Of a stretch of DNA of 64,000 nucleotides, positions 9,108-16,536 are shown one piece after another (positions within the stretch are counted from its first letter, which is position 1; each line of letters opens with the position of its first letter). This DNA comes from Microbacterium sp. lyk4-40-TSB-66 (GTDB lineage: Bacteria > Actinomycetota > Actinomycetes > Actinomycetales > Microbacteriaceae), in the NCBI RefSeq assembly GCF_030209475.1, contig NZ_JARVRW010000003.1, positions 434,001 to 498,000 of the forward strand. The letters run 5' to 3'. A program made the position numbers and the translations under genes. The notes under the pieces were generated by a model. That model saw only the letters and a program-made list of their open reading frames with translations, was not told the DNA's origin and did not search any database.

Positions 9108-9346
9108 CCCGTGCACCCGCGTCGGCGAGGGGGGCGAGCGCGCATCGCCTGGCCATCGAAGCCGCGCGCGGGCGATTGTCGACGGTCGTCGACAGTGTGC
9201 AGGAGCAGCCCGTGCTGCTGACCCGTCGCGGTCGACCGGTCGCGGCCGTCATCACGATGGAGCAGTACGAGGTGCTGCGCGCCGCGGAGGGACTGGCCGA
9301 CCACCGGCGAGCCCGTGACGGTGGACGGGGCCCCGGCAGTCCGTGA
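9104..9346 (+). CDS. Phd/YefM-like antitoxin domain protein, orphan
   Basis: This 80-residue protein has a central pattern (ARGRLSTVVDSVQEQPVLL, then TRRGRPVAAVITMEQYEVL) matching the Phd/YefM antitoxin fold, a dimeric DNA-binding domain. The ATG overlaps the GH31 stop (ATGA), so it is translated with the sugar operon. A disordered Arg/Gly-rich tail ends the protein. No toxin-like gene (PIN, RelE or Doc) follows on either strand before 9672. It may be a co-opted small DNA-binding regulator or a leftover antitoxin. Function as an antitoxin is not shown. Confidence 0.6.
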   Translation: MTRAPASARGASAHRLAIEAARGRLSTVVDSVQEQPVLLTRRGRPVAAVITMEQYEVLRAAEGLADHRRARDGGRGPGSP

Positions 9347-9671
9347 CCGGCGAGGGCGACACGATCTGAGGCGAGGGGGCGCGCTCCCGGCGCGCGAAGC
9401 GGTTCGAGACACCGCGCGCTCGGCGCCGCCCGCGAACGACCCGCCGCTCGACCGCGGGCACGCTACGGCCTGACGGGGTGGCAGCCGTCGCCGCCCCACT
9501 CGCGGGGATGGTGACGTGAACATGGGTGATCATTCGGGCCAGCCGCGTGCGGGGCGGTTCACCGGGGAGGACGCGGATCCTTGCCAGGACCGGCATCCTC
9601 GCTTATCGTGTTGTCGAACCGGTTCGATGTGGCGAATCGGGACCGACTCAACGACGAGGAAGAGAACCCCC
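9347..9671. other. Intergenic region of 325 bases before the secreted GH-A enzyme
   Basis: No gene was recognised. The first 200 bases are GC-rich and without clear structure apart from a weak imperfect palindrome at 9394-9407. The last 100 bases hold the promoter and operator of the next gene. Confidence 0.6.
9581..9627 (+). promoter_or_regulatory. Promoter and perfect LacI-type operator of the secreted enzyme gene
   Basis: TCGAACCGGTTCGA at 9614-9627 is a perfect 14-base palindrome. TTGCCA (9581-9586) and TATCGT (9604-9609), 17 bases apart, could be -35 and -10 boxes, placing the operator over the transcription start. It matches the sites at 1039 and 2113. Confidence 0.65.
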
Positions 9672-12600
9672 ATGAGGTCATCCCCGAGGCTTGCCTCCTG
9701 CAAGCCCATCGCAGCTGTCACCGCGGGACTGGCGATCGCCGCTCTCGCCATCGGCCAGCCGGCCGTTCCCGAGGGGGCGCAGGCAGCCCCCACGGTGGCG
9801 TCGGCCGCCGATCACCTGATCTTGGACTACGACTTCGACGGCGCGAGTTCCCCCTCCGCGACGGTCCAGGACGTCTCCGGCGACGGACGCAACGGCACCC
9901 TGGCGAACCCCGGGTCGGCGAAGCTCGTCGACCGACAGGGGGGAGGCAAGGCCCTGCAACTCTCGGGCGGAGCGCGCACATCCACGACGTCGCCGTACAT
10001 CACGGTCCCGGCGGGTCTGTTCAAAGACCTGCAGGCGACGACGATCTCGTCCTGGGTCAAGTGGGAGGGCGGCGAGACCTTCGAATGGCTCTACACCCTC
10101 GGCAAGGACCGCAACAGCGCCACCTTCTACACGCCCAAGTTCGAGGACGGAGCGGCCCGCTCCAGCGCGAAGCCCGCCACGAACGGTCAGGAGATCGGCG
10201 CGCGGGCGACGTCCGCCCTGCCCACCGACGGGTGGCACCTGGTCACCACGACCGTCGACCGCGACAACGTCATCTATTACCTCGACGGCCTCGAGGTGAG
10301 CCGGACGAACGTCGGCGTCGACGTCGCCCAGGTCTTGTACGGAGCGTCGTCGCCGAACTCGGGATACATCGGCCAACCGTTCTGGACCGGGGCCCACCCG
10401 TTCTTCAAGGGGTCGATCGACGACTTCCAGGTGTACGACACCGTGCTGTCGCCTCAGCAGGTGCGCGACCTGGCCGGGTCGAACGCTCCGGTGGTCACCG
10501 AAGTGCTCGAGACGTCGACGCAGGTGCGCACGAATGTGGGAACGGCTCCGAGCCTGCCGGGCGTCCGGGCGACCTTCAGTGACGGGCAGGAGCGCCTGGC
10601 GCCCGTCACCTGGGACGCGGTGCCCTCCTCGGCATACGCTCAGCGCGGCTCGTTCACCGTGAAGGGTGTGATCGATGGAACCACCACCGCGGTCACGGCG
10701 ACCGTGCGGGTGGTCACCCCCGGCGAGCTGACGATCGACGCCGCCGATCGCACGGGCGCCTTCATGGGTGGGGCATCGGGAACCCTCTACGGCCTCTACG
10801 GACCCGGCCTCCCCACGAACAACCTCATCGACGGCATCCAACTCCGCACCGTCTCGACCAAGGCCCAGGACGGACCGCAGCACCCCGGCGCCGACGCGCT
10901 CGAGGTCGTGAAGCCGCTCGCCGACTCCTCCGACGGCGACGTCTACATCTACATGACCGACATCAACCGCGGCTTCCCGTACCAGGTGCCGGGCAACAGC
11001 GGCGCCGAGAAGACGGCGTGGTTCAAGCAGTCGGTCATCGATCAGGTGAAGCAGGTCAAGCAACTGCCCGCCGAGTACCAGGACAACATCGTCTTCGTCC
11101 CGTTCAATGAGCCCGAGGGCAACATGTACGGGAATGGGGGAGAGAGCTTCTGGGGCGTCAGCTGGCTGGACGACCCCACGCAGTTCTTCGCCGCCTGGGA
11201 CGACTTCTACCGCACGATCAAGGCGGAGCTGCCGAACGCGCGGATCGCGGGTCCGAACACCAGCGTGCTGTTCAACCAGGTCGAAGGGTTCATGAAGCAC
11301 ACGGTCGCGAACGACACCGTCCCGGAGGTCGTCACCTGGCACGAGCTGAGCAACCCCGCCACCATCCGATCCAGCGTCGCCCGTTACCGCACCTGGGAGA
11401 AGAGCTTCTTCGCCGGGACGGACCGGGAGGGCACCGAGCTTCCGATCAACCTCAACGAGTACGCCTTCAACTACCACACCTCCGTCCCCGCGCAGATGAT
11501 CCAGTGGATCTCGGCGATCGAGGACACGAAGGTCGACGGCGACATCGCGTACTGGAACATCGACGGGAACCTGTCGGATTCCGCGGTCGAGGCCAACCGC
11601 GGCAACGGGCAGTGGTGGCTGCTGAACTCCTACGGCAACATGACCGGCGACACCGTCCGGGTCACGCCCCCGCAGCCCGACGTCAGCTACACCCTGCAGG
11701 GTGTCGCGACGATCGACGACGCGAAGCAGCAGGTGAAGGCCCTCATCGGCGGATCCACCGGTGCGCAGAAGGTGTTCGTCGACAACGTGCCGTCGTACAT
11801 GGGTGGCGACGCCCACGTGCTCATCCGCGACATCCGGTGGACGGGACAGATCGGCGACTCCGCGGAGCCGCAGACGGTGAAGGAGTTCGAGGCTCCGGTG
11901 CGCAACGGATCGGTCGAGCTCGGCTTCGGCGAGGGCGACCTGCCGGCGCTGGGCAAGGACTCGGCCTACGAGATCGTCGTCACACCCGGCACCGACACCA
12001 CCTCGCCGTCGCAGCCCGCCGTTTCGTGGCGCGGCGTCTACGAAGCCGAGTCCGCACCTCACACGGGCGCGCCGTATTACAACAACGGCCCCGAGGGATC
12101 GCCGGCGGATGTCGGCAAGTTCTACACCTCGGGTGAACGCAACGTCGGCGGCATCGAGACCAACTCGAACCTGGCCCTGAACTTCGAGGTGGACGTGCCG
12201 CAGGCCGGTACCTACGACCTCAGCGTCCTCGCCAACGCCTACAACAAGGAGAGCCGCAACGAGGCGCAGGGTCCGGTCAACATGTTCCTGCGTGTCAACG
12301 GCGCCGCCGAGCAGGAGATCTACGCCGACCTCGGCTACAAGTGGGTCGTCTGGGATCACACCGACACCAAGGTCGCCCTGAACGCCGGCAAGAACACGAT
12401 CACGCTCGCGGCGCGCAGCCTCGACGGGACCAAGGCGACCACGGGTGCCGCCATCATCGACAAGATCGACGTGACACTGCCCAACGCCGCCTACACGCCC
12501 ATCTACGAGGCCGAGAACGCGGTGCTGCACGGCGCGACGGCGGCGTACGACCGCGGCGGCGTCTCGGGCTCGGGATACGTCGGCGTCGGCGCGAACCAGT

Positions 12601-13622
12601 CGGCCACCTTCTGGGTCTACAACAAGGACGACTCGGAGAAGACGCTCGAGGTGAAGACCCTCGGCGGCGGCACCGGCAAGGTCCGGGTGAACGGCGTCGA
12701 CGTCGGGGAGGTGGCAGACACCGCCGGCATCCCCGCGTTCCTGGTCGGAGGAATCAACAAGATCGAGATCCTGGGCGGCACGGGAACCCTCGCGGTCGAC
12801 CGCATCGCCGTCGGCGCCTCGGGCGGCAAGCTCGCGGCGCAGACGATCGAGGCCGAGGCCGGCGTCCTCGCCGGCACGGCGAAGGTGCAGGATCTCTCGC
12901 TCGCCAGCGGCGGCAAGGCGGTCGTCGGCATCGGTGGAGCCCAGAACAACGCCAACACCCTCACTCACAAGTTGACGGTCGCGCAGGCGGGCACGTACGC
13001 CATGACGGTGCGCTACTCGAACGAGGAGCAGTCGCCGGCGTCGCACTACAACCCCGACCCGGTCGCTCGTCGCGCCGACGTCTCGGTCAACGGCGGCGCC
13101 GTGCAGCAGGTGCTCTTCCCGCAGAGCTACAACGCCAACCAGTTCTGGGAGCTGACGGTTCCCGTACACCTGAAGGCGGGGGAGAACACCGTCTCGTTCG
13201 CATCCAAGGAGGCGCCGGACTTCAACGGCACCACCTTCATCTCACAGCGCTTCCCCACCCTGGGGCTGCGCTCGCAATGGGCGCCGAACATGGACAAGCT
13301 GACCTTCACCGCGATGAAGCCGGCCGCGGCCGCGACCGCTCTGAAGGTGGATGCCACGGCATCCGCCCGCAAGATCGGCGGCAAGGCGTACGTCACCGTC
13401 ACCGCGGTCAACCGTTCCTCGGTGCCCGTGCAGATCGACATCGTGACGGCGTACGGGAAGAAGTCCTTCGCCGCCGTCCGTCCGGGACAGACGGTCAGCG
13501 CGGCCATCGGCTCCGGCAAGGCGACGATCCCCGCGGGCACGGCGACGGTCACGGCCACGGCCACGATCGACGGGACGAAGACCACGTCGTCTGTCGAGGC
13601 GTCGTACGCCGCGCAGAACTGA
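9672..13622 (+). CDS. Secreted multi-domain clan GH-A glycoside hydrolase with LamG and CBM35/CBM6-like modules
   Basis: This 1316-residue exported protein has a signal peptide at 1-39 (ending AQAA). A LamG/concanavalin-like domain (about 45-270) and a bacterial Ig-like domain (about 275-350) follow. A TIM-barrel catalytic domain (about 360-680) has Glu480 in FNEPEGN and Glu596 in INLNEYAF as the likely acid/base and nucleophile, resembling GH39/GH5-type enzymes. Two or three beta-sandwich carbohydrate-binding modules start YEAESAP, YEAENAV and TIEAEAG. The last 85 residues resemble the C-terminal module of the GH43 proteins further on but lack its two cysteines. ATG 9672 was chosen for its signal peptide and GAGGAAGAG site. 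Substrate unknown; it probably releases the oligosaccharide imported by the upstream system. Confidence 0.82.
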   Translation: MRSSPRLASCKPIAAVTAGLAIAALAIGQPAVPEGAQAAPTVASAADHLILDYDFDGASSPSATVQDVSGDGRNGTLANPGSAKLVDRQGGGKALQLSGGARTSTTSPYITVPAGLFKDLQATTISSWVKWEGGETFEWLYTLGKDRNSATFYTPKFEDGAARSSAKPATNGQEIGARATSALPTDGWHLVTTTVDRDNVIYYLDGLEVSRTNVGVDVAQVLYGASSPNSGYIGQPFWTGAHPFFKGSIDDFQVYDTVLSPQQVRDLAGSNAPVVTEVLETSTQVRTNVGTAPSLPGVRATFSDGQERLAPVTWDAVPSSAYAQRGSFTVKGVIDGTTTAVTATVRVVTPGELTIDAADRTGAFMGGASGTLYGLYGPGLPTNNLIDGIQLRTVSTKAQDGPQHPGADALEVVKPLADSSDGDVYIYMTDINRGFPYQVPGNSGAEKTAWFKQSVIDQVKQVKQLPAEYQDNIVFVPFNEPEGNMYGNGGESFWGVSWLDDPTQFFAAWDDFYRTIKAELPNARIAGPNTSVLFNQVEGFMKHTVANDTVPEVVTWHELSNPATIRSSVARYRTWEKSFFAGTDREGTELPINLNEYAFNYHTSVPAQMIQWISAIEDTKVDGDIAYWNIDGNLSDSAVEANRGNGQWWLLNSYGNMTGDTVRVTPPQPDVSYTLQGVATIDDAKQQVKALIGGSTGAQKVFVDNVPSYMGGDAHVLIRDIRWTGQIGDSAEPQTVKEFEAPVRNGSVELGFGEGDLPALGKDSAYEIVVTPGTDTTSPSQPAVSWRGVYEAESAPHTGAPYYNNGPEGSPADVGKFYTSGERNVGGIETNSNLALNFEVDVPQAGTYDLSVLANAYNKESRNEAQGPVNMFLRVNGAAEQEIYADLGYKWVVWDHTDTKVALNAGKNTITLAARSLDGTKATTGAAIIDKIDVTLPNAAYTPIYEAENAVLHGATAAYDRGGVSGSGYVGVGANQSATFWVYNKDDSEKTLEVKTLGGGTGKVRVNGVDVGEVADTAGIPAFLVGGINKIEILGGTGTLAVDRIAVGASGGKLAAQTIEAEAGVLAGTAKVQDLSLASGGKAVVGIGGAQNNANTLTHKLTVAQAGTYAMTVRYSNEEQSPASHYNPDPVARRADVSVNGGAVQQVLFPQSYNANQFWELTVPVHLKAGENTVSFASKEAPDFNGTTFISQRFPTLGLRSQWAPNMDKLTFTAMKPAAAATALKVDATASARKIGGKAYVTVTAVNRSSVPVQIDIVTAYGKKSFAAVRPGQTVSAAIGSGKATIPAGTATVTATATIDGTKTTSSVEASYAAQN

Positions 13623-13632
13623 GATGACGCGG

Positions 13633-13664
13633 AGGTGGGGGTGGGCATGCCCACCCCCACCTTT
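13633..13664. terminator. Perfect 30-base palindromic terminator
   Basis: The 30 bases 13633-13662 form a perfect palindrome (arms AGGTGGGGGTGGGCA) followed by TTT. It lies 10 bases after the secreted enzyme's stop and can also end the GntR gene transcribed from the other side. Confidence 0.85.
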
Positions 13665-13770
13665 CGCGTCGCCGGGGTCGGCTTCTTCGCCGGGTGCTCA
13701 CTCGATGTCCGGCTGAGGTGAGTCGCCCGTCTTCGTCTCCGCCGCGGTGCGTGACATCGTCCGACTGCTC

Positions 13771-14529
13771 CTATTTCGCGACGAGCGTCGTCTCGAAGCT
13801 GTAGCGGTCGGGGCGGTAGATGTGAAGGCCGTACTCGATGGCTCGGCCCGCGTTGTCGAACGCGGTGCGCTCCATCAGGAGTACCGGACCGTCACGGTCG
13901 ATCTCGAGCAATCGGCCTTCGTCATCGTGGGCGCGTCGTGCGCCGATACGCTGATTGGCCACCCGGATGGTCACGCCGCGCGCCCGGAGTATCTGGTAAA
14001 GGCCACGCTCTTGCAGCTCTTCGCGCGTGAGGTCCGTGACGTCGGCGGGGAAGTAGTTCTGGAGGATCGCCACCGGTGAATCGTCCGCAGTACGCAGCCG
14101 GCGGATGTGGAGGACGTCGGCTCCCTCGGCTAGCCCGAGGTGTTCGGCGACGTTGGCAGGCGCAGGGATGACTTCGTGTTCGAGGACCGATGTCCCCGGC
14201 GTGTGATGCGTCTGTTGGAGGTCGTCGAACAGGCTCGTGAGCTCCACCTGGCGGGTCACCTGGCCCTGCACCACTTGGGTGCCGATGCCGCGCCTGCGAA
14301 CGAGCAAGCCGCGGTCCACGAGCTCTTGGATCGCGCGCCGGATGGTCGGGCGGGACAAGCCGAGGCGCTCGCCGATGGCGATCTCGTTCTCGAGGCGCGC
14401 CCCCTGCGGAATCTCGCCGGAACGAATCGCCGCCTCCAGTCGCGACGAGACCTGAAAGTAGAGCGGTATGGGGCCGTTGCGGTCGATGTCGTCGAAAAGC
14501 CGGTCGGGCCAGTGCACCTCGTTGCTCAC
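13771..14529 (-). CDS. GntR-family regulator with UTRA domain, probable inositol regulator
   Basis: This 252-residue regulator has an N-terminal winged helix-turn-helix (about 15-85; PLYFQVSSRLEAAIRSGE, then SRPTIRRAIQELVDRGLL) and a C-terminal UTRA ligand-binding domain of the HutC subfamily. It is divergent from the iol operon, the usual place for its regulator. The motif TGTYRGRACA lies just upstream of this gene, before iolC and twice in front of the transporter/tautomerase pair. It therefore probably represses itself and these units, released by inositol or a pathway intermediate. It is analogous in role to IolR but belongs to the GntR family. The regulon is inferred. Confidence 0.9.
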   Translation of the reverse strand: MSNEVHWPDRLFDDIDRNGPIPLYFQVSSRLEAAIRSGEIPQGARLENEIAIGERLGLSRPTIRRAIQELVDRGLLVRRRGIGTQVVQGQVTRQVELTSLFDDLQQTHHTPGTSVLEHEVIPAPANVAEHLGLAEGADVLHIRRLRTADDSPVAILQNYFPADVTDLTREELQERGLYQILRARGVTIRVANQRIGARRAHDDEGRLLEIDRDGPVLLMERTAFDNAGRAIEYGLHIYRPDRYSFETTLVAK

Positions 14530-14540
14530 AGTCGCTCCCT

Positions 14541-14550
14541 TGTTCCGACA
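14541..14550 (-). promoter_or_regulatory. Probable GntR (iol) operator before the regulator gene
   Basis: On the minus strand this reads TGTCGGAACA inside ATGTAACATTGTCGGAACAA, 12 bases upstream of the gntR start. The 20-base context matches 18 of 20 positions with the site at 25813, pointing to autoregulation. Confidence 0.6.
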
Positions 14551-14597
14551 ATGTTACATCGTCGAAAAATCGCATCTCTGCATCGCCCCCATTGCGG

Positions 14598-14626
14598 TTG
14601 ACCACCCATGTGTTATTGTTAGGACA
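14598..14626 (+). promoter_or_regulatory. iol operon promoter region with probable GntR operator
   Basis: TGTTAGGACA at 14617-14626 fits the TGTYRGRACA motif and ends 33 bases before iolC. TTGACC at 14598-14603 is a possible -35 box. The operator would then cover the -10 region, consistent with repression. Confidence 0.55.
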
Positions 14627-14659
14627 TAAGCCTCGACACAGGAAGTTGTACAGCGGAGT

Positions 14660-15613
14660 ATGACCAAACGCACTTACGACGTGGTCGTCATGGGACGACT
14701 CGGCGTCGACATCTATCCCCTCCAGGACGGCGTGGGGCTTGAAGAGGTCTCCACGTTCGGCAAGTACTTGGGCGGCAGTGCGGCCAATGTCGCGGTCGCC
14801 GCCGCGCGGTACCGCCACGACGTCGCGCTCGTCTCGCGGACGGGCGACGACCCTTTCGGACGATACCTGCACCGCGAACTGCGGCGGCTGGGCGTCGACG
14901 ACGCCGCGGTGGCGGTCGACGAGCGGTACCCCACGCCGGTGACCTTCTGCGAGATCTTCCCACCCGACGATTTCCCTCTCTACTTCTACCGCGAGCCGAA
15001 GGCGCCTGATCTCAACATCTCGTCGGACCAGCTCGACGACATCGACCTCGAGGCCGCGCGCATCGTGTGGGCCACGGTGACGGGCCTGTCCCAGGAGCCG
15101 AGCTACGGCACCCACCTCGCGGCGTGGGCTCGCCGTGGCCGGAGCGAACACACCGTCCTCGATCTGGACTACCGGCCGATGTTCTGGGAGTCCCCGGCGG
15201 AAGCGTCCCGGCGTGTCTCGGAGGCTCTGCAGCACGTGACGGTCGCCGTCGGAAACCGCGAAGAGTGCGAGGTCGCCGTCGGCGAGACGGACCCGCATCG
15301 GGCGGCCGATGCGCTGCTCGAGCGAGGCGTCGCCCTTGCCGTCGTCAAGCAGGGCCCCCGCGGGGTGCTCGCGAAGACGGCCGAGCAGTCGGTCGAGGTC
15401 CCGCCGTACTTCGTCGACGTCGTCAACGGTCTCGGTGCCGGCGACGCCTTCGGCGGGGCGTTGTGTCATGGGCTTCTCTCCGGCTGGGACCTCGAGCGCA
15501 TCCTCCGCTTCGCGAACGTCGCCGGGGCCATCGTCGCGTCGCGGCGCGAGTGTTCCACGGCCATGCCCGATGCGGCCGAGGTCATGACCCATCTCGAGGA
15601 GGCCCGCCGATGA
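14660..15613 (+). CDS. iolC: 5-dehydro-2-deoxygluconokinase
   Basis: This 317-residue PfkB-family sugar kinase phosphorylates 2-deoxy-5-keto-D-gluconate in myo-inositol breakdown. It shows the family N-terminal GKYLGGSAANVAVAAAR motif and the C-terminal NGLGAGDAFGG motif, with Asp262 as catalytic base. The position as first gene of an iol cluster, next to the aldolase, mmsA, iolB and iolD genes, fixes its role among PfkB kinases. Its TGA overlaps the ATG of the next gene. Expression is probably controlled by the divergent GntR regulator through the site at 14617. Confidence 0.93.
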   Translation: MTKRTYDVVVMGRLGVDIYPLQDGVGLEEVSTFGKYLGGSAANVAVAAARYRHDVALVSRTGDDPFGRYLHRELRRLGVDDAAVAVDERYPTPVTFCEIFPPDDFPLYFYREPKAPDLNISSDQLDDIDLEAARIVWATVTGLSQEPSYGTHLAAWARRGRSEHTVLDLDYRPMFWESPAEASRRVSEALQHVTVAVGNREECEVAVGETDPHRAADALLERGVALAVVKQGPRGVLAKTAEQSVEVPPYFVDVVNGLGAGDAFGGALCHGLLSGWDLERILRFANVAGAIVASRRECSTAMPDAAEVMTHLEEARR

Positions 15614-16521
15614 ACGGCATCACCTTGACCGCCGATGACTTCGAGCGTCTGCGCGACATCCGCGCGTCGCGTCCCGCCCTCATCACCCAGTCGCTCGCGG
15701 GTCGGGCGCACCGTGATCTGCTCGGCGTCGACGGGCGATTGTTCATCGTTGCAGCCGATCACCCGGCTCGAGGCGCCCTGGGGGTGGGATCGGACTCGAC
15801 CGCCATGGCCGACCGGTACCTGCTGCTGGACCGTCTCGCCACAGCACTCGCTCGACCGGGGGTGGACGGAGTGCTGGGGACCCCGGACATCATCGACGAT
15901 CTCGCCGCGCTCGGACTGCTCGAGGGCAAGATCGTCGTCGGGTCGATGAACCGCGGGGGCCTGCGTGGCGCGTCCTTCGAAATGGACGACCGCTACGGCG
16001 CCTACACGGTGGATGCCATGGTGGGGGCCGGCATCGACTTCGCCAAGACGCTCGTGCGCATCAATCTCTCCGACGCCGGCACCGCGGCGACCCTGCAGGC
16101 GACCGCCGATGCCGTGACGCGCGCATCGGCTTCTCAGCTGCCGATCATGCTGGAGCCGTTCATGAGCACCTGGTCGGACGGGCGAATCGTGAACGACCTG
16201 TCGACGGATGCCGTCATCCTCTCCGTGGCCATCGCGGCGGGCCTCGGCGCGTCGTCGGCGTACACGTGGATGAAGCTCCCCGTCGTCGATGACATGGAAC
16301 GCGTCATGGCGTCGACCACCCTCCCCACGTTGCTGTTGGGAGGGGATGCGGGCGTCGACCCCGACGAGACTTTCGCGTCGTGGGAGGACGCGCTGACGCT
16401 GCCGGGCGTGCGCGGCCTGACGGTCGGTCGAACCCTTCTCTATCCGCCTGACGGTGACGTCGCGCGCGCCGTGGACGCCGCAGCCGCGCTCGTACATCCG
16501 ACACTCACCGTTTCCGCCTGA
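15610..16521 (+). CDS. Cgl0159-family (beta/alpha)8 aldolase, probable DKGP aldolase of inositol catabolism
   Basis: This 303-residue TIM-barrel protein resembles the Cgl0159 family found in actinobacterial iol clusters. Visible features are VAADHPARGALG near the N-terminus, FAKTLVRINLSD, MLEPFM, and TWMKLPVVDDMERV, where the Lys of WMKL may be the Schiff-base residue. It takes the place normally held by IolJ, so it probably cleaves 2-deoxy-5-keto-D-gluconate-6-phosphate to dihydroxyacetone phosphate and malonate semialdehyde. That role is inferred from context. The ATG overlaps the iolC stop by four bases, showing tight coupling with the kinase that makes its substrate. Confidence 0.8.
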   Translation: MNGITLTADDFERLRDIRASRPALITQSLAGRAHRDLLGVDGRLFIVAADHPARGALGVGSDSTAMADRYLLLDRLATALARPGVDGVLGTPDIIDDLAALGLLEGKIVVGSMNRGGLRGASFEMDDRYGAYTVDAMVGAGIDFAKTLVRINLSDAGTAATLQATADAVTRASASQLPIMLEPFMSTWSDGRIVNDLSTDAVILSVAIAAGLGASSAYTWMKLPVVDDMERVMASTTLPTLLLGGDAGVDPDETFASWEDALTLPGVRGLTVGRTLLYPPDGDVARAVDAAAALVHPTLTVSA

Positions 16522-16536
16522 CTTCGAGGACCACCA

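Noticed and set aside
9394-9407. Possible fourth LacI operator (GCGAAGCGGTTCGA)
   Set aside because: Only one half matches the operator and it is not at a promoter position for any gene.
9252-9596. Minus-strand open frame downstream of the antitoxin-like gene, considered as a toxin partner
   Set aside because: Its translation is Arg/Pro-rich with no PIN, RelE, Doc or other toxin features.
9516-9671. Longer start for the secreted GH-A enzyme
   Set aside because: It would run through the operator and promoter and place a polar stretch before the signal peptide; ATG 9672 has a ribosome site and signal peptide.
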